Assembly: GCA_039720395.1 (NCBI GenBank) | Contig: CM077831.1 | Location: 32,203,758 to 32,267,757, forward strand | Length of the DNA: 64,000 nt | Source of the DNA: Liquidambar formosana | Taxonomy: Eukaryota > Streptophyta > Magnoliopsida > Saxifragales > Altingiaceae | Reading direction: 5' to 3' | In this document: positions 23,828 to 38,000 of the stretch, one piece after another | Numbering within the stretch: position 1 is the first letter of the stretch | Layout of the letters: every line of letters begins with the position of its first letter | The notes under the pieces: generated by a model | Database searches by the model: none | What the model was told of the DNA's origin: nothing | What the model saw: the letters and a program-made list of their open reading frames with translations, nothing else | Position numbers and translations under genes: made by a program

Positions 23828-26081
23828 AGATTCTGATTCAGAAATCAACTTTTTCTTCCTTTTAGAATTTGAATTTTTTTTCTTTTTTGGGTTTAGGTTT
23901 CACTTTTTTTTCCCCCCTTTAAACAGGCCTCCTTGGATGGTAGAAACAAACCCCAAAGAGATTGGATTAGGAATATATGTATGAGAATGCTCAACAAGAA
24001 GTCTAAGAAGAATGAAGTTTCTTCTTCAGCCTCCTTGCAATACTGTCGAGGTAGAAGTTTCCATATTTCTGTTCATGTCTCAGGTTCTTAGCATGGGTTT
24101 AGTACATTTTGGCTTACAGCTAGTTCATTAAGTTCTGCGTAACATTTTTTCCCTTTTTTTTTTTTTTTGGCTAGGCAGCTCCATTACATTTCGAGCGCTG
24201 GAGAGTGCACATTTTGTGGGATGACAAGTTATGGAGTGATCATTCTTTTCAGGAAAATGTATCAAATTATCTTGAAGGCATTGACTTAACTGCCTTCTCC
24301 AAACAATACTGATTTTTTTTCTTTGAAAAAATTGTGCTCAATGCCCTTTGATCCATGGACTAGTTAGTTATCCATCTGATATATAAATTAATTGACCGGT
24401 AAAGGTTTTTTTTTTTTTTTTTTTTTTTAAAAAACGTTTTCCTTCCTAGTATTGTTTTATAAACATTTTCAACTTACACAAAAATTTTGGTTTAGTTGAC
24501 GTACGACTCTTTTATCATATGGACACATAAAACTTAAGATTCAAATATTTTATTTTCTAGGTGGCCAAATATGCACTTTTTTTTTTTTTTTTTTTTTGTT
24601 TTGGGGGGGGGGGGGGAGTAATATTTTTGTTTTTCAATAAATTTGGAAAGAAAAAAAAACAAAAAGAAGAAAAATATCAGACATGCGCAAGCTTTGAAGA
24701 AGGATATATATATATAATATGAAGGAGAAAAAAAATGGAAATTGGTATCACAGAAGACGTGTTACTCGATTTAATTTCTTGTTGCAGACTTACAATTGCA
24801 ACTTCCCCTTTGTAAAACCATCATTGGAAGTTGAACTTCAAAAGATTTAATGCCATGCGAAATTGGGAAGATTATTTCAGGGTCTGACAACAGCATGGAA
24901 TTCTTTATGATAGACTGACAGTTCGGTTTTTCAGTGATGGTTTAGTTAATGTTTTCTTCTTTTTTTCCTGCGACCATTTTTCCCCATTATTGTTCATTGA
25001 AGTTTGACAACATTACATTAAGCACTCCACTTCCTAAGCTCGAACACGAATCCATGTATATCGGCTTCAGAGTTTAGAGCAATCTGTTTCAATGAGAAAC
25101 CAAGTTCACAAAATCAATGGCTGCGAAAGTAAAATGCAAATAAATCAAATAGATCCCTCAATCCAACGTCAAGTGTACCTTTTTTTTTTTTTTTCTCTTC
25201 CTTTCTTCTTTTTTCTTTTAAATAAAAAATGTACTTTTGAGGCCATGCACCACTCTCAGCCTTCTTCATTTCCATAATGATGACAAAAAATAATCAATGA
25301 CTGTACAATCAAACATCTTTTTACTCGTGCTGCAACTGCTTTAATAGTACATTCGAAGACACTACATTTCTCTTGATAATAATAAGGTCATGAACTCACT
25401 CATACAATTGTTTCACAAAGAATATAAAAGAGATTACATATGATTTGACTGACTCTCCTCCGACCTCTGAGAAATTGCCTTTCTTTTGTAATGGGTATTG
25501 TCTCAGTGAGAACAAGCAAACTGCCAAGGCCATCAATCTTTCTTGTTGCATCAATACATTTCATTGCATCTGTACAGTTTTGCCGGGTACGTATACATAG
25601 CTCAACCAGTGAGAACTCTCTCTCTCTCTCTCTCATATGCACAATTTAAGTTAGCTTGCTCCTCTTTTTTCTCCTTTCTATGAAAAAATAAACAAAAAGC
25701 TCTCAGTCCTTGAGGCAGCCAGAACTCCCAATCTTCTAACCATCCATCACATTTTTCAAAACAGACATGCTTCCCCCCTCCCCCTACGGGGATTTTTTAC
25801 TTCCTTTTCTCATCCTTATACCAGAATAAATAAACTTTCTTAATCTTTGGTCCTCAAGATTACCAGATTTATCACTCAAGCCTTTGAACATCTAAAACCT
25901 TCATCAACAGGTATGACACTTGTTCTAAGACAGTGACTGGAAAAAATGCCCCTCCGCTAGATCTATAAACAGAAACTACACATTGAATGCAGCTTACTGA
26001 ACAAATCCATCATCTCACTAGGGCCCATCATTTAATTTCATCTGAAATCTCAAAAATCTTATCACACCTTGCATACAGTTT
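23828..26081. other. Convergent intergenic region
   Basis: It lies between the stop codons of the dehydrogenase (+) and the TPR-DnaJ gene (-), so both 3' UTRs fall here. An AATAAA-like signal (CAATAAATTTGG, about 24636) could end the dehydrogenase mRNA. It contains poly-T tracts (24408-24428, 24578-24597), a 14-base G run (24603-24616) and a short CT repeat (25617-25633). I see no further gene. Confidence 0.6.
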
Positions 26082-29000
26082 TCATGAAAATCTGTTCGAT
26101 CGAGACGCTTCTGACTCTCGAGATTGTGAGTGACCATATGATCGCCAAACCTCTCTCCATTGTCGCCTGCTGTTACTTCTCTCAAATGGATAGTTTTGGA
26201 CATCCACATGTGTTCTTGATGCACTGCTTCCATTACCTTTCTTCTGGGCATTCCTCGTCTCTTCTTCAATATCATACCGTGAGCGCTGCAAGGAGATCAT
26301 AGTAGACCAAGTTAACACCAAAGTTGCCCATATAAAGACCAAAACTAATCAAGAGATAATAATTGTACAGTGTAGTAGTCAGGAGCTTATATTTGGAAGA
26401 GATGGGTATGCAAGAGATTGACCAAAAAAGAACACAAACAACATAACATTAATTTTATTCCCAAGAGCTTGTGTAGCCACTTTTTACATGTAACAGTTGA
26501 GTTAGCAAGATTAGAGAGTTTCATGGGAAAGACAGCATCAACAAGGCCTATCCAGAGAATTTTTTACCAAATAAGTAAGTTGCATTGGCCAAAACAATCT
26601 GCATGAAAGAAAACACATGAACTAACCCTAAAGCATTAACTATGCAAGTTCATTTTCCTTTTCTTTCCTTTTCCCTTCTCGTAGTCAATGACTCAATAAC
26701 ACATTTTTGTCCAGGATTTTACTTGCGCTCAATTAATTTAGAAGGTAGCTACAGAAGAGGAAGAAACGTTTGATACAGACAGCATCATTAGTATTCACAA
26801 TTTCTTATATGTAGATATGCCTATACCAACTCTAAAATCTCAGCATAGAAATATCAGAGTATAGTGAACTTCCTTCATTTCGTCCATTCATGAAGAAAGG
26901 ATGCAAGGGCTTGCTAGATGCTAACATAACATACCTTAAGTATAAGCAAAAGGGATTTCTTAACATGTGCCCTGAGGGCACGTGTTAAGATTCATTTAAT
27001 GACGTAATAATTGCATGGGAAAATGTATTTGCACGATTTTTTATACATTTTCACATTTTTCTATGCAACTTACACCATTTTTCTATGTATTTTCAGGTCT
27101 TTTTATGTTATTGGCATAATTCTCTATAGATTTCACAATTTTCTATGCAATCATTATGTCATTAAATGAATCTTAACTAAGGGTACATGTTAAGAAATCG
27201 CTACATCATTACAATATTTAGTGAAATTCTAGCTCAGGCTAGGAAACTTTAAGAAATTCAAAGAAGCAAGTACATAGTTTCCATTAAGCCAAGCCGCCAA
27301 GGTGAACCTAGGTGACTGCCCTGCAAGTCGCCTAGTGCCTAAGCAGTTGCCCAGTGTACATATCATGTATAACATGCACTGCATTTTATAATGTTGATGT
27401 CAAAGCAATTAAAACTGCATAATGAAAAAATGCAGACAACCAAATTGGTTCCAACAAAGTTCAACACAGACAGAGAGAGAGAGAGAGAGAGAGAGAGGGA
27501 ACTAATTAGAATAATTTTTTTAAAAACAAGTACAAACAAAACAAGAAGAGAGAAAAAGAGGGGTGGATTCCTCATTTAACTTCTTTGTATGTCCTGATGA
27601 TTTTTTTTTTTAATGTTTTGTTCTAATTCTTTTTCGTGGCTCTTCATTTTAGCCATTGTGAGCTTAACTCCTTATTTTGGATCCCCATCTTTCTATTTTC
27701 TACCCACACAACCACAAACAATTTTGCTACTCAATGTCTCCATGTGTATGTTGTGCGTGGGTGTATCAGAGTGAGAGCAGAAGAAAGGAGGGAGAGGGGG
27801 GCTCTTCTTATTTAAGGACACAAAATCTCACCTAAGAGTGACTCTGACAACACTACGCTAGCAAGCATTTATTTCTAAGGGAAGATTCTACATGAAAGAT
27901 TAAAATCGGATGCACAACACTCTTGGCTACTTGAGCCAGAAACAAAAAACACTAACACATTATAAATAAAGTAAATTATATTGACATGCAAATGAGACCT
28001 TGCTAGGGTCTGAAAGTACTGCATATGCCTCTCCGATCATTTTGAAAAGCTTGTCTGCATCCTTGTGGACTTCTTCTATTTTTTTCCACAGCCCATCATC
28101 TGCATTATCACTTCTTGCAAGGGATTGACCAGCCTACATGAGCAAAAATTTGTTAAGAAGGCTAAATAAGGTTAGCCCTGTGGATAAAGCAGCAGATATT
28201 AATAGCTTAAGACCTTGTCAGGATGATGTCTGAGTGCAGCTTTCCTATAGGCCTTCTTAATTTCTGATGCTGTGACAGATGGTTCAACACCCCTGCCATT
28301 ACAATTTAAATTAGCAAATAAATTCAAAGCTTGACATCAATAAATCTCAATTGACCAAGAAATTCATAGAAGCAATGTCGCATTCTCTCTCCATTTTTGT
28401 TGCATTCCTGTGGGTCTGAGTAGTGTTTCTGTCTCATTCAAAAGAAAACTCTCACGAAGTGACATCCAGAATAAAAACATCATCACAACAAAGCTTGAGG
28501 CACCAGCCGCCCCGGGGGGGGGGGCGAAAAGACACGATCTACAATAATTTCACGGAGGATATGACCCTGGAGAGAGCTGAATAAAAGACACAACAAAGCT
28601 TGAGGTGGGGGGGGAAAAGACACAATCTCCTTTTCCCTTCTTGTAGTGTTCTTGTTAGTATCTGCCATGTATGGCAAACATAGGGCATGGGCATTAGCAA
28701 GAAAAGATCAAGGCAAACTCATCCCCAGGCAATACATATAAATTTGCCTATAGTATGCAGCAAATAAAGTATAAAGCAAGATGACACAGGCAGTTAAAGA
28801 AAGCACCCTAGACTACGAGAACTAAATGCCAAACGCAGTATGTTTGCAGGAAGTGATCAAATCAGACATATTCCTAAGAATTTCATTTAAATATACCAGA
28901 AAACATTACACAAAGAGATGAATAAAAAATGACAAGGACAGTTCAAGAAACTTCAGTGCATTGTGACAACCAGGCCACAAGAAGAAGAAGAAGAAGAGGA

Positions 29001-32000
29001 GGAGGAGAAATTTTTTTACAGAAATCTACATCACCTTGTAGGAGAGACAAGGAGAGGAAGAAATGATTTTGTAAATTTCTCTTCCTGCCAATTTGTTGGG
29101 TTGGGCAAGACAAAGCAAGAAAAACAAGATTTCTTTTTCTTTTTCTTTCTTTTTTGCCCCGGGGGGCTCGCGCACGGGGGGGGGGGGGGGGGGGGGGGAG
29201 TTGAGGGTTAATAAATTCATTTCATATAATAGAGATGACTATAATTCCTTTAAAAAAAAAATACATGTGTATCCAAGCAAAGAGGAGGTTTTTTTTTTTT
29301 TTTATTATTTTTATTAAAAAAAAAAAAGAAGGAAGAAACTTGTCATTTGTTAAGAAAGTATTCTATTCTTTAAAGACATACAAGTACCTAAAAAATATGA
29401 AAGACCTTATTAAAAGAACTCCAAACATAGTAACATGAATTTTGAAGAGGGGAGGGGGGAGGGGGGGACACTGAAAACTGAAAGAACAATAATGTCAAAA
29501 AAGAAGATCTTGGATTATCACCAAGGTACATAAAATAAATTCAACATAATGCAAAATTTTCCTTATCGATAGCACGCGATAACTAAAAACAAAAACAAAA
29601 TCAAAGAAAAATTATTAGTTTTGGAAATTACGCATGAACTTAAAATAATAAATAAAAAAAGTCCAGTAAACCAAACATAACAAACATATACAAACACTTT
29701 CAAATTTTTAATCACAATCCGGCACCAAATCAAAAATTTAAAATTTAAAATAATTTCTAATCACTAATGCTTATGCTCTCAAACAGAACCCAGGGATGAC
29801 ACATCAACCAACAGATATACAACTCCACAATAGAAGACTAATGAAACCATACTTGACCCTATCCTAAAATTATCAAAGTTTATCCACCCAGTATATTTAA
29901 GACCCCTCTTTTGTTTCTCTGAAGACAGACTCAGTCAAGATCCTAATCCACAAAAGTATAAAACTAAATATACAAGAGCATATATTCCTATGAACTACCC
30001 TAATGCATTACATTTTTTAGTGAAGGTTGTAATCTATAGGTAATAGCACGTGGAAAACAAGTTTTAATTCAAACTTCTAGAATCACAAATACATAAAGAA
30101 ACTTACAAAATGAGGTACAGATCCAAGGGGATTTCCTTTCTGGCGGCTTCTTCAATTTCAGAAAGCCGCAGCTGAGCTTGTCTTAGATCATTCACACGGC
30201 TATTTGATCTATCAGATGCTCCATATAGATTGGTCTTCTCCTCTACTTGCTTTGTAAGAAGAGAGACAAGTCTTTGAAGATCACCAGCTGCTTGTCCATA
30301 ATCTCTAATCATCTCAAATAAGGAGGCCCGTCTAGAAATTGCCTACAAAAGTTTTAACACTAAACCAGTGAGGCTGCTGAAACTGGATACAACATAATTC
30401 ATGTCAAGAGGGAATCTGAAAAACTTTTCATAAAAATTTTGTGCATGAAATCAAACAGAAAGAATGCTTATGAATCACACTTGTGAATATATAATAATCC
30501 TCAAAGGAACAACATGAAATGAGGGTTAGAGTATTAGACCCTATATAAAATAAATAACTCACTTTTTTTTTTATCACCAGTGACAACTGATAAGTACTGA
30601 TATAGAAAAAACAAACAACCAGAAGAGGAGATCTTCTCAGGAAAAAGAACTAGAAACAAGAAAACAAGTCACAACAAAATAACTGCATAGATGAGTACAC
30701 TCACTTTCCTAAAACCTACTTGGAATATGAAACTTAGAATTTAATAAAAATATCAAAATTTCAGTAATATTACCAACTTGTATGATCACAGCCCAAGTTC
30801 ATCCTACAAGATTACAAAATTTTGGAGGCAAACCTTCAGATAATTTCCATCAAGAGCTATTGCCAGGCTGCAATCTGCAATGGCATCAATGATTTGGCCC
30901 AAAGCTTTGTATGCAGCAGCACGATTGCAAAAACATATAGCTGCAAAAGGACGCGACTCAATAGTGCAAGACAAAGCAGCAGTATAATGTTCAACAGCTT
31001 CTGCGTGCCTTCCTGATTGAAATGCTTCATTTCCTGCAGCCTGCATGAGAGAACAATAAATGAATCACTACAACAACAGCAACAACAGCAGCAAAAAAAA
31101 GACAATTGTCCATAACACCATTCAACTTTTCGGTGTAGCAGACCTTGGCTAGAAGACTAGAAATAATAGAATACATCAAGCATTCTCTAGAATAGGTCCA
31201 AAATTTTACTATAATTTGAAAACAAAATAGACCTTCCACAGCAATAGATTGTCTACTGAAGCATTTACTATCAATTTTTTCTTCTGTTGAGTTGATATTG
31301 ACAGTGAATTCACTCAGTACTGGCAAGTTCAACAAAGAATAGTTAACTGTTGAGTGATGAATTCTGCCTGCTCTTTGCACATCACGCACAATAGGTCACA
31401 ATACTGGCAAATACAATGAAAAATAGTTAACTACATTATCCTTGTTGATGGCAGAGATTATATTTCCTAATACTGGTCAAGCTGAGAATGTTGTTGAAAT
31501 TGTGTTTCATGACTAGTGCACATTATCTTCAAGTCCGAGTGATCTAATGACAATGACCTACAATGCTACATCTATCAAAGATAAGCAATAAAAGAATAAC
31601 CAAGTTCAGCCCAGCCCAAAGCATACAAGGATCATCCCATAGGACCTTGAGGCAACTGGGTGGGCTACAGGCTGAGTTGGCCTGATTGACAATCCGATAT
31701 ACAAAAAGGCTATGAAACATTGTTCATCCAAAATTTTCAACCCAACAAAGCCATATCTAATCATTTAAGTTAGGCTACACATCCTATATTTTGTCAAGTC
31801 TTTTCCCATTACCTCGGGTTAAATACTTTCTCAGTGGTATTCTAGGCCTTCCACTTGCATCATATTGCTGGAGGCGTTTACAAATTTGGGTTATTTGGTG
31901 TCAAAGTTGGGAGGTGTTTGGTTATAAGTATGTCAATTTTTATTCAAGTTTGAGTTAATTTGAGTCTTATTTAGTTATTAAAAGTCTTCTACTTGTTTTA

Positions 32001-35000
32001 GTAGAAGTCCTAGTTTGACTAGAACTAGAATTTAGTTAGTAGGCTTTATGGCTCTTTGTATAAGCAAAGCTTGTAGTCTTGTAGATATAGTTGCAATTCA
32101 ACTGATCAATGGGAATGCTCTGTAGTTTCTACAGTCAATTAATGGTAAGACTCATCAATTATCTTCTAGGTGAAACTCCCAAGAAGCCTTGATGAGATTC
32201 TATGGTTTGTCTTTTCTTTCTCCATCGTCTTCTTCTTCTTCTCATTTTTCTCTATTTAATTTCGATCACTTCTACGCACTCTATTATCCACAATTAACTC
32301 TTTCTTTAGTCTCAAATTCAATCCTAAAACTCTTATTTCAAACACAAACCCTAACTATATATTTTTCTCTATCACTTCCATGCATATCAAGCATGGACGT
32401 GTGGCCAGATTTCAGATCTGTCAAATTATCAACTCTTGGGGAACTAAGACACAATAGAATTGTTCAAATGTCTAACTTCTGTTCTCTAATTTCCTAAGGT
32501 CAAATGACGGGCTGCATAATACAGCATATCCAACATAAGCACAGAAGTCATTTCGAAATATCCATGTAACAAGCAAACAGATGAATGAAATATCCTCAGA
32601 AACTTGTAGTGAATCAGGATTATATTCCTCTCTTGTTTTATTGGAAAATCCATTTGGTAACTCTCAAAAAGATTGCATGTTTGACACATCATATACCCAT
32701 ACTTTCATCATGTCATGTGCAAAACAGATACTTCAGAGTTCACTGTTCAGGCATTTTAAATTGCCCATGTAAAATAGGCTACAGCTAAAATAATTTCAAG
32801 GACAGAATAGAATCAAATTATAGACTGGACATACCTTATGGCGTAAGAGCTCACGTACAGTTACAGCTAAGGGTATTGATGATTCCAAAATCATGTTCCC
32901 ATTCCTGATCAATCTAATTACTGTTAGAAACTTCAAGCCACATGAACAACACCCTGATTGTGATTGAATGGATGAAAATGCAGAAAGGTACAATATATGA
33001 AACTATTATGTATTACTTTTCAGTGACCGACCTCAATTCCTCCTGCTCCAGTAAATCAAGAGCCTCCTCAAGCTTTCCAAGATAAAAGTAGGAATTGAAA
33101 ATCAGGCGACACCGCCAAACCCTGAAAGAAAAGCCCCTTGAGAGTACAGAACCATCCAGATTTGCTAACTGGCCATCATCACCTAATGAAGGAGAATTCT
33201 TTAAGGCAGAACCAAGAGACTGCTCACAATGCTGAATCACATCTTCATACTTCCGCAGCTGCTAGATGACACAAAAGTTTAACCCATTTTCGGCAAAAAA
33301 GAAACAAAAAAATCTGAGGAGCTATATTAATTGCTAAAACTATTTTTGACCTTTTTTGAGTGCCCAGGAGTCAGGATATAAGTTTCAATTTTTATCCAAA
33401 AGAAAGAAATGAAAAAAAAAAAAAGGCAAGAGGGAGAGAGAGAGATGTTTCAGAAATGAAATTAAAAGGGCACAAACCATAAACAGAGCCTCTGCTTTCA
33501 TTTCAAGTAATTTCTCCGAGTGTGGGCTTATTGACAAAGCCTCAGCAATTACTATCAGAGCACTCTCTGCACCATTGGATGTTCTGTGTCCTAAAAGTTC
33601 AGCAGATTGACTCATGCACTCGGACACTTTCTGTCAGTCAGGAAAAGCACCAATAAGTCACTGTACTATCAGAAATCTCGAAAATGTTCGCAATATTATC
33701 ACCAAAAGAAAAAGGAATAATAACAATAAAAATAATAATAAGAAGAAGAAAAAGAACTTTAGGACATTAAGAGAGGAAGCAGAGTTGTATATCCAAATTC
33801 CAAAAAATCAATAAATACCAAGTGCAAATCTTACATGTGCCTTTTGCAGGCCCTCTGAGGCTTCTACTAAAATTTTTCGATCCACACAAACATCACTCCC
33901 CGATTGCAAACACTTTTTGAAATATCGTGATGCCTCTTCAATTTCCCCCAGGGCAATGTAACAACTTGAAAGGAAAAAAAAAAAGGCACAAATCAGGAAA
34001 TACAATTATTTATCAATATATTAAAGAATCCAAACTGGGGCTAACCAGCATTGCAGTTGGACAGTATTCCACAGCCAACAATGCAAAGACTACAACTTAT
34101 GCAGTACAGACACAGACTGGACTATAGACACACAGATACAAAAAATCCTAAAACAGTAGGATGTAGATACAATAAGGGCATCATAATACATATATTATTT
34201 TTATAAAATAATATTACATATGTAGTCAGTAGACGAATAATTTAAGCTAATTTATCTTAAGTACTCGCTAATATTGTTAGAATTTGGTAATTGTTTTTTT
34301 TTTTTTTTTTTTTTTTTGATAAGGTAATGATTGTATATTAAAAAGATTTAAACCTTCGTACATAAGACATATACAGAAGAAAAAAACCTAAGTTCCATGT
34401 ACAAAAGGGAACCATAAAAAAACCCACCACCCCATTACATATACAGGGAGTTGACAAAAGATATAAAGAAAGTTTACTACCACCCATGTAATTACAAAAC
34501 CACCAAAACAGAGAATTGACCAAAGATGCTTTAAGTTTCACAACAGAGGACTCCTCTCCTTCAAAAGTTCTCAAATTCCGTTCTTTCCAAATGCACCAAA
34601 AAAGAGCATGAGGAACCATCCTCCAAACAGCCTTGGTATCTTTCTTAGCACCAAAAACCCACCATCCCGCAATTAAATCATGTGGAGAGTTAGGCAAGAC
34701 CCATTTAATGCCGAAAAGGTTGAAAATTAGATCCCATAGACTTCTTGCCACCTCACAATGAATGAAAAGGTGGTTCACCGATTCCGCCGCCTCTTTACAC
34801 ATAATGCATCTATTAGGTAACTCCCATCTCATTCTAACCAAATTGTCAATGGTAAGGCACTTGTTGTGTGCCACTAACCATAAGAAAAAAGCCACCTTGG
34901 ATGGCACCGAGGGAATCCAAATGTTCTTTGCCGGTTGAAAAGTCTCCCTGTTGGAACCCAAAAAAGAATAGAAAGATTTCACCGAAAATAAACCTTTAGG

Positions 35001-38000
35001 GTCCTTACCCCACAACAAGGTGTCATTCCCTTCCAAAGAAATCTTACATCCATAAAGCATTTGAAAAAAATTCATTACATTCTCCAACTCCCAATCATTA
35101 AAATTTCGACCAAAAGGAATATTCCAAAAAACCCTACCATCAACCCCTCCATCCACAAAGTAGTCCACAATCCACGCTTCTTTATTGACTGCAATTTCAA
35201 ACAAAGAAGGGAATTCCACCATGAGGGGCCTAGAACCACACCACTTATCTTTCCAAAATTTAATTCTATCCCCCCTTCCTACTTTAAACCTTGTTACTTC
35301 AAAGAAAGTATCAAAATCTAACATAATTGCTTTCCATAAACCGGTACCATGAGACCTACTACACCTCTTAGTCCACCACTCCCCTTCCCTTGTCCCATAC
35401 TTCCATAAAATAACATCTCTCCATAAACCTTGTTGACCTACCCCAAACCTCCATAACCACTTACCAAGAAGCGCTTGATTCATATTGGATATAGATTTAA
35501 TACCTAAACCCCCATGAACCTTTGGTAAGCAAACCAAGTTCCAATTAACAAGATGATACTTCAACTCCCCATTTAAACCATTCCAAAGAAAATCTCTTTG
35601 AAGCTTCTTAATTCTTCATGCAACCGATTTGGGAATTTTAAAGATGGACATAAAATAAATTGGGATACTAGCAAGAGAGCACGGAATCAAGATAAGCTTG
35701 CCACCTTTAGAAAGATACCCTTTTTTCCACCCACCGAGTCTTCTCTCAATCTTCTCAAGGACTGGATCCCAAACTTTGACTTCCTTGTAATTAGCACCAA
35801 GCGGTAGACCAAGGTAAGTGATAGGCAAACTCCCTACTTTACAATTGAGATTAGAGGAAAGCTCATTAATATTGTTAATATGACCAATAGGGATGATCTC
35901 ACTCTTACCAAGATTGACTTTCAAACCCGAAACCGCTTCAAAAAATAGGAGAACCAACCTTAGATATCTAAGTTGCTCATTACTAGCCCCACAAAAGAAT
36001 AATGCATCATCCGCAAAAAGCAAGTGAGAAATAACTCCACCTTCTCCCCCTCCTCCATTCACCATAAAGCCCTCCAATAGATGCTCCTCATAAGCCTTAA
36101 AGGTAAGCTTACTCCATGCTTCCATCACAATAATGAAGAGTAGAGGGGAGAGAGGATCCCCTTGTCGAAGCCCTCTAGAACCTTGAAAAAAACCATAAGA
36201 AGAACCATTTACAAGCACCGAAAAGGAAGGGGAGGAAATACACCAAGCAATCCATTTTTGCCACTTTAAACCAAAACCTATATGACGAAGAAGGTAAATG
36301 AGGAAGTTCCAATTAACATGATCATAAGCTTTTGCCAAGTCCATTTTGCACAAAATACCCAAATCCCCACTTCTTTTTCTAGAGTCCACACATTCATTAG
36401 CTACAAGCACCGCATCAAGAATTTGTCTTCCTTTAATGAACGCAAATTGAGAAGACGAAATAAGTTTCCCCACCACCTTGCTAAGCCTACCGGCTAGAGT
36501 CTTAGCAATAATCTTATAAACACTACCTAATAGAGAAATAGGCCTAAAATCACCAACTTCAACAACCTCCCCCTTCTTAGGAATAAGGGCGATAAAAGTA
36601 GCATTAATACTCTTCTCCAATTTAGCTCTTAGAAAAAACTCCTGAAAGACTTTCAAAAGATCCCCTTTAATAACACTCCAACACTTTTTGAAAAAGGCTA
36701 GAGTCATCCCATCTGGCCCAGACGCTTTATCACCATTTAAATCACACAAAACCTCCCATATTTCCTTTTCCTCAAAAGCACACTCCAAGCAATCAGCCTC
36801 CTCTTGACTTAGCTCTAGAAATCCCACCCCATCTGAAAGAGGGATTTCTCCAATTGTTTTTTATTTTTCAACACTGCTCCAAATGGTAGGAAATACCAAA
36901 TTTGACTTGTTTTCTGAAACATACCCTTCTATATATATATATAAAATAACTTCCAAGGTTTCCAGCCAAAAAAGAGGGCCTTAATTCCTTAAACAAAAAA
37001 TTTAAGTGAGGAATCCACCTTGTATTCTTGTGGCACAAGCACATACAAATGACATCCACTACACACTTTAAATAAGAGACAGTTAAAAATGAGCAAAGAC
37101 TTACTTTGCAGCTCTAACTTGCACCTTCAGAAAGCTGGGATCCACTACAGCAGCCAACAAACAGTCCTCTAGGGCTTCTCTCATTCTTCCAAGAGATATA
37201 CGTGTTGCTGCACGGTTGCTATAGCACAGTGTTAAAGCCCTAAGGCAACTTCTAGATGTCTCGCTTTGAGGAACACAATTCACCCCACGTGTGTAATAGT
37301 CCTCAGCTTTGGATAGATCCCCATTTGCATAGGCTTGGTTTCCCCTGATATGAATCAAATTTAAAACTAGTAACATGAGCAAAAAAAAAATGACGAATTG
37401 ATGATATATGAAACTGAAGAAATAGTGACTATAAACCAAGCCACACGACCAGATCACTAACTAGACCAAATCAAATATGGGGCTACAATTAAAAGATAAT
37501 ATTCTAATTCAAGTTGCAAGTACAAAAATGAGAAAAATCTGAACAAATATAACAATTACCTTATTCGCCACTTCTCACATGCTTCTTGAGCAGCAACAGC
37601 TGCAGCAGAAGTAGAGATAGACTCTTGCTTAATCTCCTGTTCTTTAGTGACCACATAATTATTCCCTAATTTGCTGCTGTGAAGTAGGTAGATCCCCTTT
37701 TTTACTCTGCCCACGTGACGAAAACGAAGCTGTTCTAGAGAATGGAAAAAACTGCGGAGAATGTGAAGCATAGGGTACTTTTGCATTTGGAGTATGATTA
37801 TATGAATCAGGACCAACTTTTGTCCTGGCTTTCATCCTGTGGTGACGTGCTGTCGCTGATGCTTGACCTTGAGGAGAGGAAGATGCAGCAAAGGTAAAAT
37901 TAGTCCCATTGATATCTTCCGAACTTGAAGCAGAAAAAAAATGCATCCTTCCATCACTTTCTTGCTTCTCAATGTTTAAACCGGCTTCAGTTACTGCTGA

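Noticed and set aside
27285..27360. GCCTAGGTG-rich segment as a separate element
   Set aside because: It resembles a dispersed plant repeat motif, but it has no ends that I can define.
37680..37720. Small GT-AG intron that might explain the TPR-DnaJ frame change
   Set aside because: The only candidate is about 29 nt, too short for splicing.
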